A DNA stretch of 34,940 bases from an uncultured Lentisphaerota bacterium (GTDB lineage Bacteria > Verrucomicrobiota > Kiritimatiellia > CAIQIC01): contig CAIWHP010000157.1 in assembly GCA_903912445.1 (NCBI GenBank), forward strand, positions 1-34,940, in the 5' to 3' direction. This document shows positions 1-7,339 of the stretch, one piece after another (position 1 is the first letter of the stretch; each line of letters begins with the position of its first letter). A program made the translations under genes and the position numbers. The notes beneath the pieces were generated by a model that saw only the letters and a program-made list of their open reading frames with translations, was not told the DNA's origin and ran no database searches.

Positions 1-575
1 TGAACGCCGGCGGCAACCTGTTCGCCGTCAGCCTGTCGAAGATCCACGACGAGCTGATGATGCTGCCCGGCGTCCGCGCCGTGGAGGTCCGGCGGCAGCT
101 GCCGGACACGCTCATCGTGCGCGTCGGCGAGCGCGCGCCCGTCGCGCTGCTGGTCACCGACAAGGTGAGCCTGCCGGTGGACCGCGACGGCTATGTGCTC
201 GCGCCGCGCGCGGCGGTGACGCGGCTGCCGGTGATTGTCGGTGGCCGCGTCCCGGGCCTGAAGCCGGGGATGCAGGTTGCCGATATGAAGATCCTCGACG
301 CGTTGAACGCGCTCGACATCTGCGAGACGCAACGCATCTGCGACGTGCTGCGCGTGCAGCTCAAGGCCGCGGACGACGAAAACCTGGAGCTGCACCTGGC
401 CAGCGGCGAAGAAGTGGCCTTGGCGCGCCTGGACCTCGCGGGCCACCTGCGCGACCTGGCGGCCGCCAAGAAGACCCTTGCGGAACGGCGGCAGACGGCC
501 CGGTTCATCGACTGCTCGCTGCGCAACAGCGTGCCCGTCCAACTGGCGCAACCGCCGCCGACGCTGGTGCCGTAA
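1..575 (+). CDS. ftsQ: Cell division protein FtsQ, C-terminal part (start lies before the window)
   Basis: The frame is open from base 3 to a TAA at 573-575, giving 190 visible residues; the cytoplasmic tail, membrane helix and true start are outside the window. The first residues (NLFAVSLSKIHDEL, then LPGVRAVEVRRQLPDTLIV and ERAPVALL) match the POTRA domain of FtsQ/DivIB, which places FtsQ in the periplasm within the FtsQLB divisome complex. The beta-domain follows up to about residue 170. The TAA overlaps the AAGGAGG that serves ftsA, so the two genes are probably co-transcribed and coupled. Position directly before ftsA and ftsZ is the classical division-cluster order and supports the call, since FtsQ sequences are weakly conserved. 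Confidence 0.85.
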   Translation, partial: NAGGNLFAVSLSKIHDELMMLPGVRAVEVRRQLPDTLIVRVGERAPVALLVTDKVSLPVDRDGYVLAPRAAVTRLPVIVGGRVPGLKPGMQVADMKILDALNALDICETQRICDVLRVQLKAADDENLELHLASGEEVALARLDLAGHLRDLAAAKKTLAERRQTARFIDCSLRNSVPVQLAQPPPTLVP

Positions 576-585
576 GGAGGAGATG

Positions 586-1779
586 ATGAGCCTGCCTCCC
601 ATTGTGGCCTTGGAAATCGGCACCGCGACCGTGCGCGCCCTCGTCGGCGAACTGACCGAGGAAGGGCAGCTCATCGTCAGCGGCGTCGGCGAGTGCCCCT
701 CGCGCGGCGTGCGCAAGGGCGAGATCACCGACTTCGACAACGCGCTCTCCTGCGTCCGCGAGGCCTTGCAGAAGGCCGAGGACAACAGCCACGTGACGAT
801 CAACGCCGTGCACCTGCTCGTCTCGGGCGGCCACATCCGCAGCCGCGTCAACCGCGGCACGGCGCCGGTGCTCAACGACGACGGCGAGATCACCGCGGTG
901 GAAATCGAGAACGCCGAGAAGATGGCGCGCGCGGTCAGCCTGCCGACCGGGCACGAGGTCCTGCACACGATCTTGCAGCGCTACCTCGTGGACGAGAACC
1001 TCCCGGTGGTCAACCCCGAGGGCCTTGAGGGTACGAAGCTCGCGGTGGACATGCTGATCGTCCACGGCCAGTGCAACGCGATGCGTAACATCGTCAAGGT
1101 CGTCCGCAGCGCGCAGGTGGACGTGGCCGACGTCGCCTTCAGCGGGCTCTGTGCGGCCCTCGCGGTGCTGACGCCGGCGGAGAAGAACAACGGCGCGCTG
1201 CTGATCGACCTAGGCGGCGGCACGACGGATTTCGTGGCCTATGCCGAGGAACGGCTCGCCGATGCCGGCGCGTTCGCCGTCGGCGGCGACCACATCAGCA
1301 ACGACCTCGCGTTCGGGCTGCGCCTGCCCCTGGCCGAGGCCGAACGGCTGAAGCTGGAATTTGGCACCGCCATGCCGGACTACGCGGCGCGCAACCAGTC
1401 GGTCACCGCCAGCCCCGGCACCGGCCAGCCGCCGCGCCAGGTCCGGCTCGCGGACCTGCAGACGATCGCCCACCTCCGCATCGAGGAGACGCTCGTGCTG
1501 GTGCGCGAGCAGATCCGGCAGAACAAGCTGATCTCCAAGCTCGGCAGCGGCGTCGTGCTCACCGGCGGCGGCGCGCGCCTCAAGAAAGTGGACCAGCTCG
1601 CCGAGAAGATTTTCGGATTGCCCTGCCGCATCGGCAAGCCGCGCGAGGTCAGCGGCATGACAGCGGTGATGGAGCAGCCGGAGTGTGCCGCCGTCGTCGG
1701 CATGCTGCGCTACGCGGCCAGGTCCAGGCCGTCCCGCGGCGGTTTGGGCGGATGGATCCGCGGCCTATTCGGGATGTGA
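586..1779 (+). CDS. ftsA: Cell division protein FtsA
   Basis: Actin-like ATPase that tethers FtsZ filaments to the inner membrane. The 397-residue product has the actin-family phosphate-1 motif near the N-terminus (ALEIGTATVRALVGE), the phosphate-2 motif LLIDLGGGTTDF, and the adenosine motif VVLTGGGARL. It ends in a short amphipathic helix (GGWIRGLFGM), the usual FtsA membrane-targeting tail. I chose the ATG at 586 because a strong AAGGAGG at 574-580 lies five bases before it; the ATG at 583, two bases from the Shine-Dalgarno sequence, is less likely. The frame stays open further upstream, but that part overlaps ftsQ. FtsZ begins two bases after the stop. Confidence 0.95.
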   Translation: MSLPPIVALEIGTATVRALVGELTEEGQLIVSGVGECPSRGVRKGEITDFDNALSCVREALQKAEDNSHVTINAVHLLVSGGHIRSRVNRGTAPVLNDDGEITAVEIENAEKMARAVSLPTGHEVLHTILQRYLVDENLPVVNPEGLEGTKLAVDMLIVHGQCNAMRNIVKVVRSAQVDVADVAFSGLCAALAVLTPAEKNNGALLIDLGGGTTDFVAYAEERLADAGAFAVGGDHISNDLAFGLRLPLAEAERLKLEFGTAMPDYAARNQSVTASPGTGQPPRQVRLADLQTIAHLRIEETLVLVREQIRQNKLISKLGSGVVLTGGGARLKKVDQLAEKIFGLPCRIGKPREVSGMTAVMEQPECAAVVGMLRYAARSRPSRGGLGGWIRGLFGM

Positions 1780-1781
1780 TC

Positions 1782-3026
1782 ATGAGTGCAAATTTACGCT
1801 TGATGGATAGTGATGGCGGAGCGGCCCCGGCCGCACCCTACCGCCTGCTGGTGGTAGGCGTCGGCGGCGGCGGCTGCCGCGCCGCACGCCATGTGGCCAC
1901 CCTCTTGGACCAGGGCCCGACCGTCGTCGCCGTGGACTCCGACGACCAGGCGCTGCGGGAAACCGGCCTGCCCGTCCAGCTCTCCATCGGCCGCGCCCTG
2001 ACGCGCGGCTTCGGCGCGGGCGGCGATGCCGCGATCGGCAAGATTGCGGCCGAGGACGAGGAGAACAAGCTGCGCAACCTCGTGGAGGGGATGGACCTCG
2101 TGTTCGTCATCACCACCCTCGGCGGCGGCACCGGCAGCGGCGCGGCGCCGGTGGTCGCGCGCATCGCCCACGAGCAGGGCGCGCTGACCATCTGCTTCGC
2201 CTCCACCCCCTTCGACTTCGAGGCCAACCGCGACAAGGATGCCGCGCAGGAGGCCCTGCGGCAGCTGCGCATGCACTCCGATGCCACCATCTGCATGCCC
2301 AACCAGCGGCTGCTCGAGATCGTCCCGGACCAGGCCACGCTCAAGTCCGCGTTCGACGCCTCTGACCACATGATCAGCATGGCCGTCATCGGCATCTGGA
2401 AGCTGCTGACCGAGACCGGCCTCATCCGCCTGAATTTTTCCGACCTCAAGAACCTCGTCGAGAACAGCGGCGGCGCGTGCTCCTTCGGCTATGCCGAGGG
2501 CTCCGGCCCCGACAAGGCGAAGCAGGCCACCCAGGCGCTGCTCGCCAGCCCGCTGCTGGATCACGGCAACGTCATCGCGCAGGCCGACGCGTTTCTCCTC
2601 AACATCCTCGGCGGCCCCGACCTCGCCCTGCTCGACGTGCAGCAGGTGATGAGCAACATCCAGAAGGTCGCGCGGCGCGATGCGAAAATTTTCATGGGCG
2701 CCACCATCGACGACGATTGGCAGGGCCGGCTCACGGTCACCGTGCTCGCCGCCGAGCACTGGGTTGCCGCCAAGCCGATGATCGGCCAGCCCAGCGCCGC
2801 GCCTGCCGAAGCACCGGCCGCGGTTCCCGCCGCGGTGCCCGCCACGCCGGAGCAGGCGGCTTCCGCCGCGGCCGCGACCGCGGAACTGGCGCAGAAGGAA
2901 CTGATCTTCGAGAAACGCGACCGCGGCCGCTTCGACAAGGTCGAGCCGACCCTCCACGGCGGCGAAGATCTCGATGTGCCCACCTTCCATCGCCGCGGCG
3001 TCAAAATTCTCTCCGACCGCACCTGA
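1782..3026 (+). CDS. ftsZ: Cell division GTPase FtsZ, divergent
   Basis: Tubulin-like GTPase that forms the Z ring; 414 residues. Seen: an N-terminal Rossmann start (LLVVGVGGGGCRAARHV), the GTP signature LGGGTGSGAAPVV at about residues 113-125, a T7 loop IRLNFSDLK around residues 215-223, an Ala/Pro-rich linker from about 335 to 370, and the C-terminal peptide DVPTFHRRG that binds FtsA and other partners. Two features are divergent: the signature reads GGGTGSG (as in tubulins) rather than the common GGGTGTG, and the first T7-loop Asp of the usual NLDFAD is Asn, while the last Asp (D221) is kept. The ATG at 1782 is two bases after ftsA and has only a weak ribosome-binding site, so translation is probably coupled. 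Confidence 0.95.
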   Translation: MSANLRLMDSDGGAAPAAPYRLLVVGVGGGGCRAARHVATLLDQGPTVVAVDSDDQALRETGLPVQLSIGRALTRGFGAGGDAAIGKIAAEDEENKLRNLVEGMDLVFVITTLGGGTGSGAAPVVARIAHEQGALTICFASTPFDFEANRDKDAAQEALRQLRMHSDATICMPNQRLLEIVPDQATLKSAFDASDHMISMAVIGIWKLLTETGLIRLNFSDLKNLVENSGGACSFGYAEGSGPDKAKQATQALLASPLLDHGNVIAQADAFLLNILGGPDLALLDVQQVMSNIQKVARRDAKIFMGATIDDDWQGRLTVTVLAAEHWVAAKPMIGQPSAAPAEAPAAVPAAVPATPEQAASAAAATAELAQKELIFEKRDRGRFDKVEPTLHGGEDLDVPTFHRRGVKILSDRT

Positions 3027-3040
3027 TCTGCGCCGCGGTT

Positions 3041-3087
3041 TTCCAAGGATTGGAAACCGGAGCGTTCCGGTTTTTCAAGGCTTGGAA
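3041..3087. repeat. Paired TTCCAA palindrome, copy 1; probable terminator between convergent genes
   Basis: Two 15-bp-type palindromes, TTCCAAGGATTGGAA at 3041-3055 and a decayed partner at about 3073-3087, start 32 bp apart. Between them AAACCGGA / TCCGGTTT (3054-3061 and 3066-3073) form a GC-rich hairpin with loop GCGT followed by T residues, so a rho-independent terminator for ftsZ is likely. The outer TTGG and TCAA extend the same stem. Three further copies lie at 11285, 20879 and 24486. Confidence 0.7.
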
Positions 3088-3147
3088 TTCTCACCACCCA
3101 GGCACGCCGACACCAAAGGTCAGCTTTGCGACTTGGGGCCTTCGCGG

Positions 3148-3792
3148 TTACGTCTGCAAGACCGCGGGGGCGCGGAAGTAGATGTTGCCACGCTGTTCGT
3201 CGGCAATGGTGCTGTCCGGGCCGTGGCCGGGATAGACGCATGTCGTGGGCGGGAGCAGCGCCAGCTTCTTCAGCGACTGTGCCAGCACGCGGCCATCGCC
3301 GCCGGGCAGATCCGTGCGGCCCACCGAGCCCTGAAAGAGCGTATCGCCGCTGAACAGCGCCTGTTCCTGCTCCACGTAATAGCAGACGCCGCCGGGCGTG
3401 TGGCCGGGCGTGGCGATGACGCGGAAGGTGATGCCCGCCAGGCTCACGTCCTCGCCGTCATGGATCGCGCGCAGATCTGTCGGTGGTTTGCTGGGGGGGA
3501 AATAGAAGGGGGGTATGGAGTTGCGCGGACTGAACGCCCAGCGCTGTTCCTCCGCCTGCATATAGACCGGAGCGGGGAAGGCCGCGAGCAGCTGCTCCAG
3601 TCCGCCGATATGGTCGGCGTGGCCGTGTGTCAGCAGGTAGGCGGCGGGCTTGAGCCGCGCCACGCGCAGGTACTGCGTGATGGCCTCGGCCTCCGCGCCC
3701 GGATCGATCACCACCGCCTCCGCACCGCCCGTGGCGCTGACGATGTAACAGTTCACCTCGTAGGGTCCGACCGCCATGGTTTCGATGTGCAT
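3148..3792 (-). CDS. Metallo-beta-lactamase-fold hydrolase, glyoxalase II / YcbL-like
   Basis: A 214-residue cytoplasmic hydrolase with every landmark of the hydroxyacylglutathione-hydrolase-like MBL family: THGHADH at residues 55-61, TPGHT with H131, SGDTLF with D150, GRTDLPGG near 159-165 and the last metal His in YPGHG (H190). These bind two metal ions. The family includes glyoxalase II and related thioester hydrolases; the true substrate cannot be read from the sequence. The start at 3792 is the first ATG before the conserved beta strand; it has no good Shine-Dalgarno but a -10-like box ends six bases before it (see the promoter entry). It is convergent with ftsZ and divergent from the GH71/99-like gene. 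A much longer open frame continues upstream on this strand, but it is antisense to that gene and not real. Confidence 0.9.
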   Translation of the reverse strand: MHIETMAVGPYEVNCYIVSATGGAEAVVIDPGAEAEAITQYLRVARLKPAAYLLTHGHADHIGGLEQLLAAFPAPVYMQAEEQRWAFSPRNSIPPFYFPPSKPPTDLRAIHDGEDVSLAGITFRVIATPGHTPGGVCYYVEQEQALFSGDTLFQGSVGRTDLPGGDGRVLAQSLKKLALLPPTTCVYPGHGPDSTIADEQRGNIYFRAPAVLQT

Positions 3793-3798
3793 GGCGCG

Positions 3799-3827
3799 AA
3801 TCTCCGGCACGCGCGCCGCAGTGTCAA
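3799..3827 (-). promoter_or_regulatory. Predicted promoter of the MBL hydrolase, apparently leaderless
   Basis: On the minus strand, TTGACA (3822-3827) and GAGATT (3799-3804) are separated by 17 bases. The -10 box ends six bases before the ATG, so transcription would start at or within a base of the start codon. Confidence 0.5.
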
Positions 3828-3842
3828 GCGCTGCCAAAGCTG

Positions 3843-3922
3843 ACCACAGAGTTCGCAGAGGTAGAAGGCGGTCACGGAAGCTCCTCTGTGATCCTCGCAA
3901 AATCTCAGGGATCTCTGTGGTT
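3843..3922. repeat. CACAGAG-type imperfect palindrome
   Basis: ACCACAGAG at 3843-3851 is answered by CTCTGTGGTT at 3913-3922. The inside holds further inverted pieces such as CGCAGAGG and CCTCTGTG. It lies between two divergent promoters and codes for nothing visible. It belongs to the same style of dispersed repeat as the CACGGAT elements at 32675 and 34716. Confidence 0.6.
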
Positions 3923-3941
3923 AAGTTGTTCAGTAATCCGC

Positions 3942-3970
3942 TTGACTCGCTCCGCGGCTGCCCGTAGATG
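3942..3970 (+). promoter_or_regulatory. Predicted sigma70-type promoter, apparently leaderless, for the GH71/99-like gene
   Basis: TTGACT (3942-3947), a 17-base spacer and TAGATG (3965-3970) precede the ATG at 3976 by only five bases. No Shine-Dalgarno sequence is present. The transcription start would coincide with the start codon. Confidence 0.6.
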
Positions 3971-3975
3971 GACTC

Positions 3976-5727
3976 ATGAAAATTTCGATCTCCGTGTGGG
4001 GGTGGTTCGTGGCGTTCGTCGCCGGTACGGCATGCGCGCAGGGCGATCTGCTGGCCGATACCTGGGCCGCGACCGATGCGCTCGGGCGGGCGCTGCCCGC
4101 GGCGGAACAGGTCGGGGCGCCGAAGCCGGGCCGTACCGTCGGCATCTTTTATTTCCTCTGGCATCAAAGCTTCGCGAAGTACGGGCCGTTCGACGTCAGC
4201 AAAATTCTGACCGCCCGTCCCGACGCGCTGCGCAAGCCGGCCGGCGCGGGGTGGGGGCCGCCGGGCGTCCCGCACTATTGGGGCGAGCCGCTCTTCGGCT
4301 ACTACCGCAACGACGACGCCTGGGTGCTGCGCAAGCATGCGCAGCTGCTGGCCCATGCCGGCGTGGATACGCTGATTTTCGACACGACCAACGCGGCGAT
4401 CTATCGCGAGGAATTCCTCAGGCTCTGCGCGGTCTTCGAGCAGGCGCGGCGCGACGGCGTCCGCGCGCCGCAAATTTCCTTCATGGTCAACACCAAGGCA
4501 GGCGCGACGGCGCGGAAAATTTTCGAGGCGCTCTACAAGCCCGGCCTCCACCGCGGGCTCTGGTTCCAGTGGCAGGGCAAGCCGCTGTTGATCTGCGATC
4601 CCAAGGAGGCCGACCCCGAACTGAAGGCCTTCTTCACGCTCCGCACCGCCCACTGGCCCTTCACCTTGGTCAACACGAAGGATGCCTGGCACTGGGAAGC
4701 CACCTATCCACAGCCCTATGGCTTCACCACCGATCCGCAGAAGCCGGAGCAGGTCAATGTCTCCGTTGCCCAGAATCTGCGCGCGAGCGATGGCAAGGTG
4801 ACCAACATGAGCGACGGCAACGCGCGCGGCCGCGGCTTCCACGACGGGAAACAGGACGCCGCGCGCGCCGCGCTCGACCGCGGCGCGAACTGCGAGGAGC
4901 AGTGGCGGCGCGCCCTCCAGCTCGATCCGCCGTTCGTCATGGTCACCGGCTGGAACGAGTGGATCGCCGGCCGCTTTGACCGCGGTGGGGTGCTGACCTT
5001 CGTGGACCAGTATGACCAGCAGTTCAGCCGCGACATCGAGCCGATGCTCGGCGGTCACGGCGATAACTACTATTACCAGCTCGTCGCCAACATCCGCCGT
5101 TACAAGGGCGCCAGGCCGGTGCCGCCCGTCCAGCCGCAGCCCCTCGCCATCGACGGGCGCTTCGACGACTGGACGAAGGTACAGCCCGAGTTCCGTGACC
5201 CGCCGGGCGATACCTTGTCCCGCGCCTGCCCCGGCATCGGCAGCAGTGGCGCCTACACCAACCTGACCGGACGCAACGACCTCGTCGCCGCCCAGGTCAG
5301 CGTGGACGCCGCGAACGTCGGCTTCCATATCCGCACCGCCGCCAAGCTCACACCGGCCACCGATCCGAACTGGATGCTGCTCTTCATCGACGCCGACGGC
5401 CGCGCCGATACCGGCTGGCTTGGGTTCGATTTTGTTGTGGGCCGCGGCGGTGCGAAGCAGGGCTGGACCACGCTGGAGAAAAGCACGGGCGGCTATCGCT
5501 GGAGCCGCGTCTCCGACATCCCGTGCGCCTTTGGCGAGAAAGAGATCGAGCTGGCCATCCCCCGCGTCGCGCTTGGGCTCCGCAGCCTGCCCGCGGAGCT
5601 CCGCTTCAAGTGGGCCGACAACATCCAGCAGACCGGCGAAGCGACCGACTTCACCCTGCATGGCGATTCCGCCCCCGACGACCGCTTCATGTATCGCGCC
5701 CTGCTTCCGGCCTCGCCCGGAAAGTGA
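3976..5727 (+). CDS. Secreted GH71/99-like TIM-barrel protein with C-terminal CBM9/DOMON-like domain
   Basis: 583 residues. Residues 1-22 form a signal peptide ending in TACAQ, so the protein is exported. Residues about 45-370 resemble the glycoside hydrolase 71/99-like barrels that act on alpha-linked glucans or mannans: GIFYFLWHQSF, the PHYWGEPLFGYYRNDD loop, DTLIFDTTNA, and VTGWNEWIAGRF near the end of the barrel, which may carry catalytic acids. Residues about 390-575 (AIDGRFDDW, then MLLFIDADGRADTGWLGFDF) look like a family-9 carbohydrate-binding or DOMON-like beta sandwich. The substrate is not known; the barrel family is inferred by pattern only. It is transcribed alone from its own promoter. 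A high-GC antisense frame covers it and is not a gene. Confidence 0.75.
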   Translation: MKISISVWGWFVAFVAGTACAQGDLLADTWAATDALGRALPAAEQVGAPKPGRTVGIFYFLWHQSFAKYGPFDVSKILTARPDALRKPAGAGWGPPGVPHYWGEPLFGYYRNDDAWVLRKHAQLLAHAGVDTLIFDTTNAAIYREEFLRLCAVFEQARRDGVRAPQISFMVNTKAGATARKIFEALYKPGLHRGLWFQWQGKPLLICDPKEADPELKAFFTLRTAHWPFTLVNTKDAWHWEATYPQPYGFTTDPQKPEQVNVSVAQNLRASDGKVTNMSDGNARGRGFHDGKQDAARAALDRGANCEEQWRRALQLDPPFVMVTGWNEWIAGRFDRGGVLTFVDQYDQQFSRDIEPMLGGHGDNYYYQLVANIRRYKGARPVPPVQPQPLAIDGRFDDWTKVQPEFRDPPGDTLSRACPGIGSSGAYTNLTGRNDLVAAQVSVDAANVGFHIRTAAKLTPATDPNWMLLFIDADGRADTGWLGFDFVVGRGGAKQGWTTLEKSTGGYRWSRVSDIPCAFGEKEIELAIPRVALGLRSLPAELRFKWADNIQQTGEATDFTLHGDSAPDDRFMYRALLPASPGK

Positions 5728-5961
5728 AGCGCCAGGGAAAGAGATCAGCGGTCAGAAGTCAGAGGTCAGCCGGGTAATGGATGAAAACGGCGGCAAAGGG
5801 TGCCATCCGCAAAGCCCGACGAGCAGGGGTATAACCTGCCCATCGGTGGAGGGCGCGGCGTTGCCGCGCCGTGACTGCTGATGCGCGGCGGCGTGACACG
5901 CCGCCCTCCAAACGGAGCATGAGCGATAGCTTGGGACTAGTCCGCTGGGACGGTGCGGTTG
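5728..5961. repeat. Intergenic repeats: GTCAGAG heptads and TGGAGGG palindrome
   Basis: After the stop at 5727 come short direct repeats of GGTCAGAAGTCAGAGGTCAG type at about 5750-5769. An element at 5847-5910 has outer arms TGGAGGG / CCCTCCA and two inner hairpins (GGCGCGGC..GCCGCGCC and GGCGGCGTG..CACGCCGCC). No gene is seen here; the downstream frame of the broken zinc-ribbon gene reads through this DNA only because it lacks a stop. Confidence 0.6.
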
Positions 5962-6158
5962 TTCTACGTTCGCATCCCGGCGCTTCTCGATCGCGTGGAA
6001 GCCGAAGCGCCGGCAGTTCGCGCACTTCCCGAAGGTGTATTTCTTCCACGCGGTGGCGCCGCGACTGATGCCATACTTGCCCACGGCTCTGTGAAGCCGC
6101 AGCGCGTGCAGCGCACCTGCCAGCCGGGCGCTCTTTTTTCTGGATTCATCACAGTCAT
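5962..6158 (-). pseudogene. Small two-CxxC zinc-ribbon protein, frameshifted
   Basis: It starts eight bases after the PL7 stop with ATG at 6158 (or 6149). The first frame reads GWQVRCTRCGFTEPW, then leaves the pattern. The next frame from 6084 continues GKYGI and then KKYTFGKCANCRRFGFHAIEK. Joined, they make one small protein of about 65 residues with two CxxC pairs, a typical zinc ribbon. The break is a missing base in a G run near 6081-6084 (TGGGCAAG where TGGGGCAAG would join the frames). After the second CxxC part the frame runs into repeat DNA and only stops at 5752, so the original end may be lost too. I see a recurrent small-protein pattern but cannot name a function. A sequencing error in the homopolymer is the main alternative. 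Confidence 0.6.
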
Positions 6159-6165
6159 GGAGGCG

Positions 6166-6855
6166 TCATTCCACGCGCAAGCTGCGGAACACCACTTCCG
6201 CGGTCCCCTGGGTGGCCTGTGGATAACATCCGGCTTTGAAGTAATTGTTGAACTTCCAGAACGCGAGGCTCCGGGTCACTTTCGGCGCATGGTCCACGGC
6301 GATGCTCAGCTGCTTTTGTTTGACGACGATGTCCACCTTCACGAACCCGGCTCCCAACTGCTTCTTTAGGACGACCATCTCAACCTTGTCGCCCTCGGCG
6401 TCAATCTTGATGACAGCCACCAGGTCGCCCTTGTTGACGGCGATGCGTAACAGCGGCGGAGCGTCCGCGCCCTGTTCCGTGATGCCGTGGATCTGCATCG
6501 TGGTCACCTTGTCCGGGGTGAGCTTGGACGCAACGCGAAACTCGCCCGAGAGCGAGTGTTCCGTCTCGATCTTCCAGTTCGGCAGATGGCGCAGTTCCGA
6601 ACGGACATAGTGCGCGCTCGGCGTCGTGCCCTTTTCGGCGGCATCGAGGCAGAAACACATTTCCTTGGCCGCATTCAGATGGAAATAACCGGAGGAATAG
6701 CCTTGGAGCTTTTTGATATCGATGGGGCCGGGGATCTGCAGCTTCCAGTTGCGCAGATCGAAGGACCCGGCAGGCGCGGGGTCCGCGGCCCAAGCCGGGC
6801 CGCTCGCGAGCAGCCCCCACACCGCCGCACCGCAGAGCCAAGTTTTCATGCGCAT
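6166..6855 (-). CDS. Secreted alginate lyase-like protein, polysaccharide lyase family 7
   Basis: 229 residues with a signal peptide (about residues 1-23, ending AWA). The mature part is a single PL7 jelly-roll domain: FDLRNWKLQIP at the start, the RSELR motif at 85-89, QIHG at 121-124 (QIH type) and YFKAGCYPQ at 205-213. In PL7 these carry the catalytic Arg, Gln, His and Tyr that cleave alginate or related uronans by beta-elimination. The start is ATG at 6855, with AGGAG five bases upstream; ATG 6849 is an alternative. A small CxxC gene follows in the same direction after seven bases. The degraded substrate, alginate or another uronan, is inferred from the family. Confidence 0.88.
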   Translation of the reverse strand: MRMKTWLCGAAVWGLLASGPAWAADPAPAGSFDLRNWKLQIPGPIDIKKLQGYSSGYFHLNAAKEMCFCLDAAEKGTTPSAHYVRSELRHLPNWKIETEHSLSGEFRVASKLTPDKVTTMQIHGITEQGADAPPLLRIAVNKGDLVAVIKIDAEGDKVEMVVLKKQLGAGFVKVDIVVKQKQLSIAVDHAPKVTRSLAFWKFNNYFKAGCYPQATQGTAEVVFRSLRVE

Positions 6856-6906
6856 AGATTCTCCTGCCGTCCCCGACTGGCTGCCACCACCGCCAAGACG
6901 ACCGCC

Positions 6907-6935
6907 ACCCTACACCCCGCCTCCGTCCCCGGCAA
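6907..6935 (-). promoter_or_regulatory. Predicted promoter of the PL7 gene
   Basis: Minus strand TTGCCG (6930-6935), 17-base spacer, TAGGGT (6907-6912). It predicts a leader of about 45 nt that contains the AGGAG site. Confidence 0.4.
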
Positions 6936-7339
6936 GCGAGGCTGCGGAAGGAAGAGCGCGAACATCGAACGCCCAACAGCGAACCCGGCTTCGCCAAGGC
7001 GCTCCGCCGGGGTAAGCATCCAACGTCGAAGGGGCTGGGTTCGCCGGCGGCTCCGGCAGGTCAAGCCCAGACGAACGCCGCATTCCGTGTAGCCGCGTTC
7101 GTGAGAACGCGGAGGATGGCCGAAACCGCGGACTCACGTCCGCGGCTACGCAGCAGGGGCTCTTCTGCAGTGGCGGTCTGCGACCGCCGTCGGCGAGCAG
7201 CATGTCTTGGCGAAGCGCTGGGACGAAGCCGGAAGACCGCAGAGAAAGAATCCCTCCAAAACAGGTGCCCCTGTAGCCGCATTCTCAGGAACGCGGCTAC
7301 GGGAAACCTGCGGGTGCACCTCGTTTTTCGCCCAATAAT
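6936..7339. repeat. Gene-free repeat region with nested GTAGCCGCG palindromes
   Basis: No gene is seen. About 6957-7030 holds GAACATCGAACGCCCAAC-type repetitive text. At 7089-7149, GTAGCCGCG and CGCGGCTAC are outer arms around two inner hairpins (CGCGTTC..GAACGCG and CCGCGGAC..GTCCGCGG). A second related unit at 7273-7300 has GTAGCCGC / GCGGCTAC arms. Both look like copies of one dispersed palindromic family. Confidence 0.6.

Noticed and set aside
3793-5661. Upstream extension of the MBL frame on the minus strand, opposite the GH71/99-like gene
   Set aside because: It has no family pattern, is Arg/Gly/Ala-rich, and lies antisense to a gene with signal peptide and recognisable motifs; a GC-rich codon bias creates such open shadows.
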